Shown in pieces: positions 29,216 through 38,018 of a stretch of DNA of 64,000 nt. The translations under genes were made by a program, and so were the position numbers. The DNA comes from Mucilaginibacter kameinonensis. GTDB lineage: Bacteria; Bacteroidota; Bacteroidia; Sphingobacteriales; Sphingobacteriaceae. Within the stretch, counting starts at the first letter, position 1, and each line of letters starts with the position of its first letter. The stretch is from contig NZ_RCWZ01000002.1 of the NCBI RefSeq assembly GCF_003675385.1, forward strand, positions 1-64,000. The letters are read 5' to 3'. The notes under the pieces are model-generated. The model worked only from the letters and a program-made list of their open reading frames with translations. It did not search any database and had not been told where the DNA came from.

Positions 29216-29340
29216 ACATCGGTCAATACTCCGTTTTTTTTACAGCGTTTAAATCCAACATCTTGCATCTTTTCTACGTATGAAGTAAAGGTTAGTTTTT
29301 ACAAGCTTTTACTTTGACACCGTATCTCATCAGAATAATA

Positions 29341-31932
29341 ATGTACCGGATGTTTTCCGTTGCACGAATCACTGCGTTTCTGCTTGTTTCGCTAAGCTTT
29401 TATGCTCCAAATTTATTTGCCCAGGCACCCGTTATAAAATATACAACGCCGCATACTTATAAGATCAATAAGCCTATAACGCCTTTAGTACCTGCTAATA
29501 CTGGTGGGGCGGTACCTGCAACCATTTACGGACAGGTGAGTATTAAGGCTGGGCGTGGTATTTTCGGCTATTTTAGTACGGTGACGGGTGTTGCCGCTGA
29601 TAAGAATGGGAACGTATTTTTTGCAGATTGGAATACTAATAAAATTTATAAAATAAACGCAGCGGGAAGTTTATCGGTAATAGCCGGAAGTGGAGCTACC
29701 GGCTGGAACGATGGATTAGGCCCCAAAGCAACTTTTAACCAGCCCGATGCACTGGTTTTGGATGCTGCAGGTAATTTATACGTTGGCGATCAGTCAAATA
29801 ACCTGATCAGGAAAATAACACCTGCAGGTTTAGTAACCACGCTTGCCGGTACACCCAATGGGGTTGGTGCTACAAATGGTACAGGTTCAAACGCTACGTT
29901 TAATGGCCCAAGGGGTATGGCTGTAGATAATGCCGGAAATGTTTATGTTGCCGATGAGGCAAACAACCTGATCAGAAAAATAACGCCTGCGGGTGTGGTT
30001 TCTACGTATGCGGGTAGTGGTGCATCCGGGGCGGAAAATGGAGCTTCAAACTCAGCCTCATTTAACACGCCAACAGGTGTTGCGTTAGATACTGCAGGTA
30101 ACCTGTATGTTTCCGATTCGGGAAATAACATGATCAGAAAAATAACGCCTGCAGGGGCGGTTTCTACAATAGCGTCAGGGTTTGATTTTCCGCGCGAACT
30201 TAGGGTAGATGGCACGGGCAATATTTATGTAGCTGAGCAGGGGCGTAATTTTATAAAAAGAGTAAGCCCCTCTGGCGCAGTAGCAATTGTAGCCGGAACA
30301 GGCAGATCTGATGCCAGCGGTGTCAGAAACATCGAATTTAACAGCCCCATTGGATTGGCCCTGGACGGAAACGGCAATCCATATGTTGGCGAAGGTGGCG
30401 GTGATGTTATAAAGATTGTGCTAACAGGCTACACCATTAACCATGTTCCATTGCCTTCGGGGCTGGTATTTGATCCTAAAACAGGCATTATTTCGGGTAA
30501 ACCAACCGTATTGTTTCCGCCCACCGTTTACACTATAACGGGCTACAATAGTTATGGCAGTAGCACAACTACCATAACCATTGGGGTAGCCGGGTCGGTT
30601 ACGCCCCAGTCCTCGGTTATTACTTTTTCGTCTCCTGCAATTGTTAACATAGATGTTGATGATATCCTGCACCCTAAGGCTACCAGTACCAATGCCGTAA
30701 CACCAATCACCTATACCAGCAGCAACCCTGCTGTAGCCATTGTGGGAGCCGATGGGCAAATTAAGGCGGTGGCACCCGGTACAACTGTTATTACTGCTCA
30801 TCAGGCCGGCAATGATGACTATACCGCCGCCGAACAGGTGTCCCAAACATTTACCGTGATGAAAAATCAGGAGATCACCTTTTCTACACTGGCCGATAAA
30901 CCTACCTGTAGTGCTGATTTTGCGGCAGGGGCAATAAGTTCCAATTCCACCATCCCGCTTACTTATGTGAGCAGCAATACAGCGGTTGCCACGGTTTTGG
31001 CAACAGGTATTGTTCATATCGTTGGAGCGGGTTCTGCAACTATTACAGCATCGCAAAGCGGCAACAGTTTGTATAATCCGGCCACGCCTAAGTCGCAATT
31101 GTTAACCGTTACTCCCCCGGTTATGCCGTTGGTAACCATATCGCCAACGGGGTTGTTGGGAGGCTGCGATGGCCTGGAGGTTAAGTACACTGCCGATGCT
31201 CAAAATGCCGGTAATAATGCAACCTATCAGTGGATGGTAAATGGTCAAAACAGTGGCGATCATTCCAAAACTTTTACCAGCAGCGCATTACACACAGGCG
31301 ATATCATTACCTGTGTGGTAATTAATAATGACGGATGTGTACCGTTAACTTCGCCGGTATCTAACGAGGCTACCATCAAAGTTGATCCCTCTGCTACGCT
31401 AACCCTAACCATCAGCTCATCAGTTAGCGGCACAATTACTTCGGGGGCACCGGTTACCTTTACAGCTGTATCTCCCAATACATTAAACAATCCTGTTTAT
31501 CAATGGTATGTTAACGGGCAAACCGTGGGCACCAACAGCGCTACATTTACCAGCAAAACTTTAGCAAATGGCGATGTAGTTAACTGTAATATGACCTCGG
31601 GAGGCAAGTGTATTGCTAACCCATTGGTAAATTCAAATACCATTACGGTTGCAGTTATAGTTCCTGAAAAAGTTATAATACCCAATGTATTCACACCTAA
31701 CGGCGATGGGCATAACGATAACTGGTATATTGTTGGGTTGCAGTCAAATACCCAATGCATTGTAAATGTTTATAACCGTCGGGGTGCCATCATATATCAC
31801 TCGGTAGGCTACCCGCGTCCCTGGGACGGTACCAGCAATGGTATAACAGTACCTGCCGGAGCGTACTACTACATGATAGATACAAAAAACAGCAGCGGAA
31901 AGCTAACCGGGGAAGTAACGGTGTTGAGGTAG
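29341..31932 (+). CDS. Large T9SS-exported surface protein with NHL repeats and Ig-like domains
   Basis: About 863 residues. After a signal peptide (cut near LFAQ|AP) come five to six NHL-type beta-propeller repeats (about 60-355, pattern GNLYVSDSGNNMIRKITPAG). Then come a putative Ig-like region with AVATV/ITASQSGN repeats of the BIG2 type (about 400-590), two Ig-like modules (VYQWYVNGQ) and a gliding-motility-associated C-terminal domain (IIPNVFTPNGDGHNDNW to the end). That last domain is the type B sorting signal for the type IX secretion system, so the protein should reach the cell surface or medium. I prefer ATG 29341 to an upstream TTG. Its ligand is unknown. It lies about 390 bases before gldA. 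Confidence 0.9.
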   Translation: MYRMFSVARITAFLLVSLSFYAPNLFAQAPVIKYTTPHTYKINKPITPLVPANTGGAVPATIYGQVSIKAGRGIFGYFSTVTGVAADKNGNVFFADWNTNKIYKINAAGSLSVIAGSGATGWNDGLGPKATFNQPDALVLDAAGNLYVGDQSNNLIRKITPAGLVTTLAGTPNGVGATNGTGSNATFNGPRGMAVDNAGNVYVADEANNLIRKITPAGVVSTYAGSGASGAENGASNSASFNTPTGVALDTAGNLYVSDSGNNMIRKITPAGAVSTIASGFDFPRELRVDGTGNIYVAEQGRNFIKRVSPSGAVAIVAGTGRSDASGVRNIEFNSPIGLALDGNGNPYVGEGGGDVIKIVLTGYTINHVPLPSGLVFDPKTGIISGKPTVLFPPTVYTITGYNSYGSSTTTITIGVAGSVTPQSSVITFSSPAIVNIDVDDILHPKATSTNAVTPITYTSSNPAVAIVGADGQIKAVAPGTTVITAHQAGNDDYTAAEQVSQTFTVMKNQEITFSTLADKPTCSADFAAGAISSNSTIPLTYVSSNTAVATVLATGIVHIVGAGSATITASQSGNSLYNPATPKSQLLTVTPPVMPLVTISPTGLLGGCDGLEVKYTADAQNAGNNATYQWMVNGQNSGDHSKTFTSSALHTGDIITCVVINNDGCVPLTSPVSNEATIKVDPSATLTLTISSSVSGTITSGAPVTFTAVSPNTLNNPVYQWYVNGQTVGTNSATFTSKTLANGDVVNCNMTSGGKCIANPLVNSNTITVAVIVPEKVIIPNVFTPNGDGHNDNWYIVGLQSNTQCIVNVYNRRGAIIYHSVGYPRPWDGTSNGITVPAGAYYYMIDTKNSSGKLTGEVTVLR

Positions 31933-32324
31933 GGGGGAGTGGTTGGTTTTTGAGTGAGTGGTTGATTGGGTGAATGGTTGGTTATCGATAGAGAAAAGCG
32001 AGGCATAGCGCGATTCCCTCCCCCGGGAGGGTGTAGGGAGGGGTTTCAGCGTAATGCCTGGGCGTTGCAAAGGCGTATAAACCCCTCCCTGCCAAATCAC
32101 AACCAAACACACCCCTCCCAAGGGAGGGAATATTAATAATTCCCCCTGTACAGTTCGCGATTGCTTCGTGCCTCGCAACGACGGGTTGTAAAGGGGGGAG
32201 CTAAGCAAATGCCCCTGTCTGCCCTCGTCCATCACCATTCGTGTTACCCCTTTACGGACGGACACCCACCAAATTCTCACATCACATGCCCCACATCTCA
32301 AATCTAAAATCTATTTTTACAGCC
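31933..32324. other. Gene-free gap with four repeat elements
   Basis: In order: a one-sided array of GAGTGGTTGRTT words (31938-31982), a 120-base palindrome of the TTCCCCTC family (32012-32131), a right half of a REP-like element (32146-32183) and an inverted GTCCGTCCG copy with GTTACCCCTTTAC (32242-32272). It ends with a run of AAATCT words leading to the gldA start. Confidence 0.78.
32012..32131. repeat. TTCCCCTC-family palindrome, about 120 bases
   Basis: GATTCCCTCCCCCGGGAGGG at the left and CCCTCCCAAGGGAGGGAAT at the right; inner mirror sequences GGGAGGGGTTT and AAACCCCTCCC. The closest relative is at 34407-34527. Confidence 0.8.
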
Positions 32325-33032
32325 ATGAGTATCAGTGTTGAGGCATTAACCAAGGTTTATGGCGTACAAAAGGCTGTTGATGGCATTAGTTTTACCGCCC
32401 AGCCGGGTGTATTGGGCTTTTTAGGGCCTAATGGCGCCGGTAAATCAACCACCATGAAAATCCTTACCGGCTTCATTCCGCAAACATCAGGCACTGCATC
32501 GGTATGTGGGTTTGATGTGGCCAAACAACCGCTTGAGGTTAAGCGCCGTATAGGTTACCTGCCCGAAAGTAACCCGCTGTATACCGATATGTATGTTAAA
32601 GAATCATTGGGCTTTGTTGCCGGCATCCATAAAATTCATGAGCCTGCCAAACGCATTGCCGATATCATTGAGCAAACAGGCCTCGGCCCCGAGCAGCATA
32701 AAAAAATAGGGCAGCTATCAAAGGGTTACCGCCAAAGGGTGGGGCTGGCACAGGCCATGCTGCATGACCCTGAAGTACTGATATTAGACGAGCCAACTTC
32801 CGGCCTCGATCCTAATCAGTTAATTGGTATTCGCCAGTTAATCCTCGATCTGGGCAAAACCAAAACCATTGTGCTTTCAACCCATATTATGCAGGAGGTT
32901 GAAGCCGTATGCAGCCGGGTTATCATTATTAATAAAGGCTCCATTGTAGCCAACGATACCTTACAGCAACTCCGCAAAAACAACGGAGGTAAATCGTTGG
33001 AGGAGGTGTTTATCAGCCTTACCAATAATTAA
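32325..33032 (+). CDS. gldA: ABC transporter ATP-binding protein, GldA-like
   Basis: 235 residues. Walker A GPNGAGKST is at 34-42, the signature LSKGYRQRVGLAQ near 143-155, and Walker B with LILDEPTSGLDPNQ follows. The sequence best fits GldA, the ATPase of the GldAFG gliding-motility transporter. The GldF-GldG permease fusion follows 2.5 kb downstream on the same strand. The usual C-terminal extension of about 60 residues is missing: the chain passes straight from the ATPase core to LEEVFISLTNN. The start ATG 32325 (MSISVEALTK) is preferred to a longer in-frame start that crosses repeats. Confidence 0.8.
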   Translation: MSISVEALTKVYGVQKAVDGISFTAQPGVLGFLGPNGAGKSTTMKILTGFIPQTSGTASVCGFDVAKQPLEVKRRIGYLPESNPLYTDMYVKESLGFVAGIHKIHEPAKRIADIIEQTGLGPEQHKKIGQLSKGYRQRVGLAQAMLHDPEVLILDEPTSGLDPNQLIGIRQLILDLGKTKTIVLSTHIMQEVEAVCSRVIIINKGSIVANDTLQQLRKNNGGKSLEEVFISLTNN

Positions 33033-33068
33033 AGAATATTTACAGCAATCTTGTATTTTCGGCCCGTT

Positions 33069-33578
33069 ATGAAAAAACTGTTATTGCTGCTGCTTATTCT
33101 CCCCGCTCTTAAAACCTATGCCCAGGATGCGCCGAAACCTTCAACCGCATTTGGCGCCGGTGTTGAGTTTGGTATTCCATCTCGCAGTTTGTATAATGTG
33201 GGTGTTGGGGCATCGCTTAAGTTGGAGCAGCCAATAGTAAATCCGGTAAGTTTAACCCTTACCGCCGGGTTCAGTAGCTTTTTTCGTAAAGATTCTCCTT
33301 TTAACAACGGCCACTCGGGTGGCGACATTTTTGTGCCCCTTAAAGCCGGGGTAAGATACAGTGTTAGCTCCGGCGTTTTCCTGGAGGCCGAGGCTGGTAG
33401 TGCTATCGAACTTAATTATGATGAGCGTAAGCTGTTCGCTTTTTCTGTTGGCCCTGCAATCCTGATCCCTACGGGTACTGATAACCGTAATTTTGAATTG
33501 GGCCTGAGGTACGAAAGCTGGTCGGCCCATACATTGCAGCAAACGGCTATCAGGTTTGCTTACCGCTTTGGCCGATAA
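33069..33578 (+). CDS. Small outer membrane beta-barrel protein
   Basis: 169 residues with a signal peptide (cut near TYA|QDA). Repeated strand patterns (FGAGVEFGIPS, VSLTLTAGFSSFF, VFLEAEAGSAIEL, NFELGLRYESW) end in an aromatic/arginine tail (FAYRFGR) typical of outer-membrane barrels. It resembles the PorT/OmpW-like small barrels and the two proteins that follow. The start is ATG 33069, 36 bases after gldA, so it may be cotranscribed with gldA. Confidence 0.78.
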   Translation: MKKLLLLLLILPALKTYAQDAPKPSTAFGAGVEFGIPSRSLYNVGVGASLKLEQPIVNPVSLTLTAGFSSFFRKDSPFNNGHSGGDIFVPLKAGVRYSVSSGVFLEAEAGSAIELNYDERKLFAFSVGPAILIPTGTDNRNFELGLRYESWSAHTLQQTAIRFAYRFGR

Positions 33579-33648
33579 TAATATTTTTGTAGCGATATAT
33601 TGCTGAAAAGCGTATCATCGTTAAATAACACCTGTAATCTTATACAAC

Positions 33649-34239
33649 ATGACTAACAAACCTATCCGCATCACATTCATTTTATTATTTACTGTATTTT
33701 CATTTGCCGCTAAAGCCCAGCGGGGCAAACAAACATCGTTAAGCATAGGGTCTGGAATAATTGCGCCGCTTAATATGAATAATCGCAATGATAGCGGCAC
33801 CGACATTAATATAAATTCCGGCTTTAGCATTAACTTGACGATGGAAAAGCCCATAACCGAAACCCTGCATTTTACAGCAGCTACCGGCTTGGTTTTTACC
33901 GAATCAAACGCAGATTATTTATTTTCAAGTAGTTCGTCAAACGTTTTTTACGATAACAGCTATCATAATCTTTACGCTTACCTGCCGGTAACTGCCGGCT
34001 TAAAATATTACTGGGCAAAACACTTTTATGTAAATGCCGAAGCCGGCAGCGCTTTCAGTATCAATAGCAGGGCCCGTACCTCGTTTATTTATGCGGGCGG
34101 GGCAGGAGCTGTTGTACCAATAGGTCCGCATCATGGGCTTGATTTTGGTTTACAGTTTGAAAGAGGCTATAAAAATACCGATTACGACCACGCCATCAGT
34201 CAGTTGGTGTTAAATGTGGCTTATAAATATAGGTTTTAG
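33649..34239 (+). CDS. Small outer membrane beta-barrel protein, copy 1
   Basis: 196 residues with a signal peptide (MTNKPIRITFILLFTVFSFAAKAQ). It is beta-rich with a C-terminal barrel strand (LVLNVAYKYRF) ending in Phe, the usual signal for outer-membrane assembly. It is a close paralogue of the next gene: RGKQTSLSIGS, YAYLPVTAGLKYYWAKHFYV and IGPHHGLDFGLQFERGYKN are near-identical between the two. Function is unknown. It has its own leader sequence and is probably a separate transcript. Confidence 0.82.
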   Translation: MTNKPIRITFILLFTVFSFAAKAQRGKQTSLSIGSGIIAPLNMNNRNDSGTDININSGFSINLTMEKPITETLHFTAATGLVFTESNADYLFSSSSSNVFYDNSYHNLYAYLPVTAGLKYYWAKHFYVNAEAGSAFSINSRARTSFIYAGGAGAVVPIGPHHGLDFGLQFERGYKNTDYDHAISQLVLNVAYKYRF

Positions 34240-34629
34240 GCTTTTGTAATTGTCTGGTTTTGGCCGGAGATGGTTGGTTCCCGGAGCGGACGGACACTTT
34301 AATATTTAATACCGAAAGTTCAAGCATGTTTAAATCCCCCCTCTTGAGAGTAGTAGCCCGTGAAAAGGCAGTCAGAAGGTTTTGATTTTAAGAATAGGGA
34401 TTGCGCGATTCCCTCCCCTGCGAGGGTGTAGGGAGGGGTTTCATCGACAGGTTTATTCACTAAATGGCGTATAAACCCCTGCCTGCCAGTACGCAATCCT
34501 AACGCACCTCTCCCCAGGGGAGGGAATTGCCACTCCGACTTTTGCGAGTTGAATCATTTTGACAGATTTTTTTGTAGCGATATAAGGTTGAAGTACGTAT
34601 AGTATTAAATAAAACTTAAAATCTTTATC
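34240..34629. other. Gene-free gap between duplicated barrel genes, with repeats
   Basis: It holds an inverted GTCCGTCCG copy (34286-34298), a half palindrome of the CCCCTCTTGAGAG type (34332-34350) and a full 121-base palindrome (34407-34527). The last 70 bases are the duplicated leader TTTTTTGTAGCGATATA of the second barrel gene. Confidence 0.78.
34407..34527. repeat. TTCCCCTC-family palindrome, about 121 bases
   Basis: GATTCCCTCCCCTGCGAGGG at the left and CCTCTCCCCAGGGGAGGGAA at the right. The internal TGTAGGGAGGGGTTTCA matches the element at 32012, so these two form a subfamily. Confidence 0.8.
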
Positions 34630-35223
34630 ATGATCAAAAAACCTATCCGTATCACATTAATTTTATTATTTGCTGTATTTTCATTTGCGGCAAATGCTCA
34701 GCAGGGCAAACAAACGTCATTAAGTATCGGTACTGAGGCTATTGTGCCAATTCGCGGCAGTTATAATGGCTCTGGCTTTGATCCTAAAACAAGCTTTGGC
34801 ATTAATTTAAGGCTGGAAAAAACCATAACCCCGGCCCTGCATTTTACTGTGGGTACAGGGCTAACTTTTATGGAAGCAGATCGTACTTATTTAAATTTCG
34901 ATGCACCTTATACCAGTTATTTGCCGGGTGGGGGTTACAGCAAAGCTCATGAAGTGTATGGATACCTGCCGGTAACTGCCGGTTTAAAATATTATTGGGC
35001 AAAATACTTTTATGTAAATGCCGAGGCCGGCGGTGCTTTCAAGGCAAGCGACAGATCAAAAACCTCGTTCCTCTATTCGGCTGGGGCAGGGGCGGTTGCT
35101 CCAATTGGTCCACATCACGGGCTTGACTTTGGTTTGCAGTTTGAGCGTAGCTATAGAAATATCGATTATGGGCGCCCGATGAGCCAGTTGGGTTTGCATG
35201 TAGCTTATAAGTACAGGTTTTAG
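34630..35223 (+). CDS. Small outer membrane beta-barrel protein, copy 2
   Basis: 197 residues with a signal peptide (MIKKPIRITLILLFAVFSFAANAQ) and a C-terminal strand GLHVAYKYRF. It is a tandem duplicate of 33649-34239. Conservation is highest in the signal peptide and the last half; the exposed-looking middle (YNGSGFDPKTSFG, YTSYLPGGGYSKAHE) has diverged most, as expected for surface loops. Function is unknown. Confidence 0.82.
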   Translation: MIKKPIRITLILLFAVFSFAANAQQGKQTSLSIGTEAIVPIRGSYNGSGFDPKTSFGINLRLEKTITPALHFTVGTGLTFMEADRTYLNFDAPYTSYLPGGGYSKAHEVYGYLPVTAGLKYYWAKYFYVNAEAGGAFKASDRSKTSFLYSAGAGAVAPIGPHHGLDFGLQFERSYRNIDYGRPMSQLGLHVAYKYRF

Positions 35224-35320
35224 GATTTTGTAGTTGTCCAACTGTTGTCTGCAGATGGTTGGTTCCCGGAACGGACGGACACTTTAATATTTATTTGATG
35301 CTGTAAGTTCAGTGTATTTA

Positions 35321-35430
35321 AAATCCCCTCTTGAGAGGGGGAGCGAAGGGATGAGCGATAGCAGGGGTATGTTTTACGATTGACTTATCAAAGCAGAAAC
35401 ACACCCCTACACCCCTCTCGAGAGGGGAAT
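35321..35430. repeat. TTCCCCTC-family palindrome, about 110 bases
   Basis: AATCCCCTCTTGAGAGGGGG at the left and CCCCTCTCGAGAGGGGAATC at the right; inner mirror CAGGGGTATGTTT and AAACACACCCCT. The closest relative is at 25836-25948. Confidence 0.82.
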
Positions 35431-35533
35431 CGCTCAATCCCATGTTTTTATCCTTTGAGTTTCACAGTAAATTAACTAAATCCGAAATCGAAATTCCGAA
35501 ATCCGATATCCTGTACCCTATATCCAAACGCAC

Positions 35534-35564
35534 TTTGCTTTGGCGCAATATTGTTGTAATTTCG
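35534..35564 (+). promoter_or_regulatory. Promoter before gldFG
   Basis: TTTG at 35534-35537, then a 19-base spacer, then TAATTTCG at 35557-35564 (one mismatch to TAnnTTTG). It places the transcript start near 35570, downstream of the in-frame ATG at 35442, and so supports GTG 35589 as the start of gldFG. Confidence 0.6.
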
Positions 35565-35588
35565 GCGCTTAACACAATATATTATAAC

Positions 35589-37985
35589 GTGCTGAGCATC
35601 CTTAAAAAAGAAATAATATCATACCTGAGCTCGTTGGTGGCTTATGTTACCATAGGTGTATTTTTACTGGTGCTGGGTTTGTTTTTATGGGTATTCCCCG
35701 ACTCGAGCATATTGGAATACGGCTATGCCGGTCTCGAAAGCTTGTTTAGCACAGCGCCATACCTGTTCATGTTCCTGATCCCGGCTATTACCATGCGTTC
35801 CCTTGCCGAAGAACGGAAAGAGGGTACTTTTGAGCTGCTGTTTACCCGCCCCTTAAAAGATTGGGAAATAGTGCTGGGCAAATACCTGGCCTGTTTATTA
35901 ATCGTGCTTTTCGCACTGTTGCCTACACTGGTTTATTACTATTCGGTTAGCGCGCTGGGTATGCCGCATGGCAATATTGATACCGGGGCGGTAATAGGTT
36001 CATACATCGGTTTGTTTTTGCTGGGCGCTGTATTTGTGGGGATAGGTTTGTTTACCTCATCCATTACCAAAAATCAGATCATCGCTTTTACCATTTCCGT
36101 TTTCCTGTGTTTCTTTTTTTACAGCGGGTTTGATTCTACCAGTCAGTTGTTATCCCTGCAGGATCTGGGCTTGCAGAACTTAGGTATCACCCAGCACTAT
36201 GATTCGGTAAGCCGTGGTGTGCTGGATACTCGCGATCTGGTTTACTTTATCATCACTACCGGTATTTTTATATGGCTTACCCTGTTTGTACTGGCAAAGC
36301 AACGCCAGGCAGGTTTAGGTAATGCTACGATGATAGGCATACCCCTGGTATTGTTTGTTTTGGCGATGTTATCTGCATTCACCTTCACCCGTTTTGATTT
36401 TACTGCCGAAAAACGCTTTACCCTTTCGCCCATCAGCACACAAATTATGGATAAGCTGCAAAAGCGTGTAAAGGTGGTGGTGTATTTACAGGGCGATAAC
36501 CTGCCGGGCGGCTTTAAACGCCTGCAAAGTGCTACGCGCGATATGCTGAGCGATCTGCAGGCTTATAGTCACGGCAAAATCCAGTTTGAATTTCGCGACC
36601 CTTTGAAAGGTTTAAATAACGATCAGCAAAACGAGGTGATCCAGAATATGGCTGCCGAAGGTGTTGAGCCAACCAACCTGAGCGTTAAAACCGATAATGG
36701 CGTAACGCAAAAGCTGATATTCCCCTCGGCACTGGTATCGGCAGGAGGGAAGGATATCCCGGTGAAACTGTTATTAAGCCGTATTGGTCTTTCGCCCGAT
36801 GAGGTGCTGAATAACTCTATCCAAAATCTTGAATACGCTTTTTCATCAGCCATAAAAAAAGCAGATGCCGGCGGGCGACCGCAAATAGGTTTCACCGAAG
36901 GGCATCATGAACTAACCGACCTGCAACTGAACGACGCTATGAAAACGCTTAGTGAAGGTTTCCAGGTAGGTAGGGTAGACCTCAGCGCTATTTCCTTCGC
37001 CGATCTGCAAAAGATCAAATTGCTGGTAATAGCCAAGCCCGATCAAAAGTTTAGCGAGGTAGAGAAATTTAAACTCGACCAGTATATCATGCACGGAGGC
37101 CGTGTATTATGGGCAATAGACCAGGTAAGCGCCGAACTGGATAGCCTCAGAGGGCATGGCGGCGAGCAATTGGCTTTCGCCAAGCAGCTTAACCTCGATG
37201 ATCAGCTGTTCCGGTACGGCATCCGCATTAATTATGATCTGATAGCTGATATGAACTGTTCGCAGATCCCGGTAAGTACCGGCAACGTGGGCGGGCAGGC
37301 ACAGATCCAGATGCTGCCGTGGTTGTATTACCCGGTATTTATCCCGCTAAGTAAACATCCGGTGGTAAAAAACCTTGATGGTATCAGCAGCGAGTTTGCA
37401 AGCTCTATCGATATCCTTGATACCAAAAACGTAAATAAAACGGTGTTGCTGACATCATCGCCCTATAATAAAAAGCTAACCGCCCCGCATATATTATCAT
37501 TGCAGGCCCTGGAGCAGGAGCCAAACCCTAAGGAGTTTCAAAGTACACCTAAAATAACCGGCGTACTGTTAGAAGGCCGTTTTACCAGCGACTGGCAAAA
37601 CCGGCCGCTGCCCGAAGGGCTTAAAGAGCAGATGCCTGTACTATCGCAAAGCGAGCCTACAAAAATGATAGTGATAAGCGATGGTGATATTTTAAAGAAC
37701 CAGGTAGGTAACGATGGTTCGCCATATCCGTTAGGGTATGATCATTATACACATCAAACTTACGGCAATAAAAACCTGCTGCTTAATATAGCCGATTACA
37801 TGACCGATGATTCGGGCCTGATAGCCTTGCGTACCAAGGAAATCAAGATCCGTTTGCTTGACAGGGCGCGTATCCGGGGCGAAAAAATGTATTGGCAGTT
37901 GGTTAATACCATTGCTCCGTTGTTATTAGTGTTAATATGTGCTATTTTTCAACATTATCTCCGCAGGCAAAAGTATGCCCGTTAA
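35589..37985 (+). CDS. GldF-GldG fusion, gliding-motility ABC transporter
   Basis: About 798 residues. Residues 1-240 are a six-helix ABC-2 permease like GldF (LSILKKEIISYLSSL, SLAEERKEGTFELLFTRPL, DWEIVLGKYLA). The rest is GldG: a membrane segment, RFDFTAEKRFTLSPIS, an exported domain with GFTEGHHELTD and VLWAIDQVSAEL, and a C-terminal helix (IAPLLLVLICAIFQHYLRR). In many gliding bacteria these are separate genes. The start is GTG 35589, which aligns with the usual GldF N terminus (VLSILKKE) and lies 24 bases after a promoter. It should form a complex with the GldA-like ATPase at 32325. Confidence 0.85.
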   Translation: MLSILKKEIISYLSSLVAYVTIGVFLLVLGLFLWVFPDSSILEYGYAGLESLFSTAPYLFMFLIPAITMRSLAEERKEGTFELLFTRPLKDWEIVLGKYLACLLIVLFALLPTLVYYYSVSALGMPHGNIDTGAVIGSYIGLFLLGAVFVGIGLFTSSITKNQIIAFTISVFLCFFFYSGFDSTSQLLSLQDLGLQNLGITQHYDSVSRGVLDTRDLVYFIITTGIFIWLTLFVLAKQRQAGLGNATMIGIPLVLFVLAMLSAFTFTRFDFTAEKRFTLSPISTQIMDKLQKRVKVVVYLQGDNLPGGFKRLQSATRDMLSDLQAYSHGKIQFEFRDPLKGLNNDQQNEVIQNMAAEGVEPTNLSVKTDNGVTQKLIFPSALVSAGGKDIPVKLLLSRIGLSPDEVLNNSIQNLEYAFSSAIKKADAGGRPQIGFTEGHHELTDLQLNDAMKTLSEGFQVGRVDLSAISFADLQKIKLLVIAKPDQKFSEVEKFKLDQYIMHGGRVLWAIDQVSAELDSLRGHGGEQLAFAKQLNLDDQLFRYGIRINYDLIADMNCSQIPVSTGNVGGQAQIQMLPWLYYPVFIPLSKHPVVKNLDGISSEFASSIDILDTKNVNKTVLLTSSPYNKKLTAPHILSLQALEQEPNPKEFQSTPKITGVLLEGRFTSDWQNRPLPEGLKEQMPVLSQSEPTKMIVISDGDILKNQVGNDGSPYPLGYDHYTHQTYGNKNLLLNIADYMTDDSGLIALRTKEIKIRLLDRARIRGEKMYWQLVNTIAPLLLVLICAIFQHYLRRQKYAR

Positions 37986-37991
37986 ATTTTA

Positions 37992-37999
37992 TATTTTTG
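37992..37999 (+). promoter_or_regulatory. Promoter -7 box of dnaN
   Basis: Exact TAnnTTTG (TATTTTTG), 19 bases before the dnaN ATG and only seven after the gldFG stop codon, so dnaN can be transcribed independently. Confidence 0.55.
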
Positions 38000-38018
38000 A
38001 TTGCTTAATTACAACCAC

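Larger units (their letters stand above)
33586..35340. repeat. Tandem segmental duplication (gene plus flanks), period about 980 bases
   Basis: Two units each carry, in order, a TTTTTGTAGCGATATA leader, a 196-197-residue barrel gene, then TTTTGTARTTGTC, GATGGTTGGTTCCCGGA, an inverted GTCCGTCCG copy with CACTTTAATATTTA, and a CCCCTCTTGAGAG palindrome start. Gene starts are 981 bases apart and 3' flanks 984 bases apart. The first unit also contains an extra 120-base palindrome. Confidence 0.82.
35224..35588. other. Gap before gldFG with repeats and a promoter
   Basis: It contains an inverted GTCCGTCCG copy (35271-35282), a 110-base palindrome (35321-35430) and a run of CCGAAATC words (35478-35515), then the promoter at 35534-35564. 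An open frame continues upstream from gldFG to 35442, but it runs through the word repeat and is unlikely to be translated. Confidence 0.72.

Noticed and set aside
28942..29268. Minus-strand frame of 108 codons after the flavodoxin reductase-like gene
   Set aside because: It crosses the mini REP and the GTCCG element and has no family signal.
30421..31098. Minus-strand frame of 225 codons inside the large surface-protein gene
   Set aside because: It is antisense to clear Ig-like repeats; its Cys/Arg/Gly-rich translation is a mirror of the repeat codons.
31903..32301. Minus-strand frame of 132 codons upstream of gldA
   Set aside because: It is made from repeat DNA and contains the same REP-derived residues; it overlaps the 3' end of the surface-protein gene.
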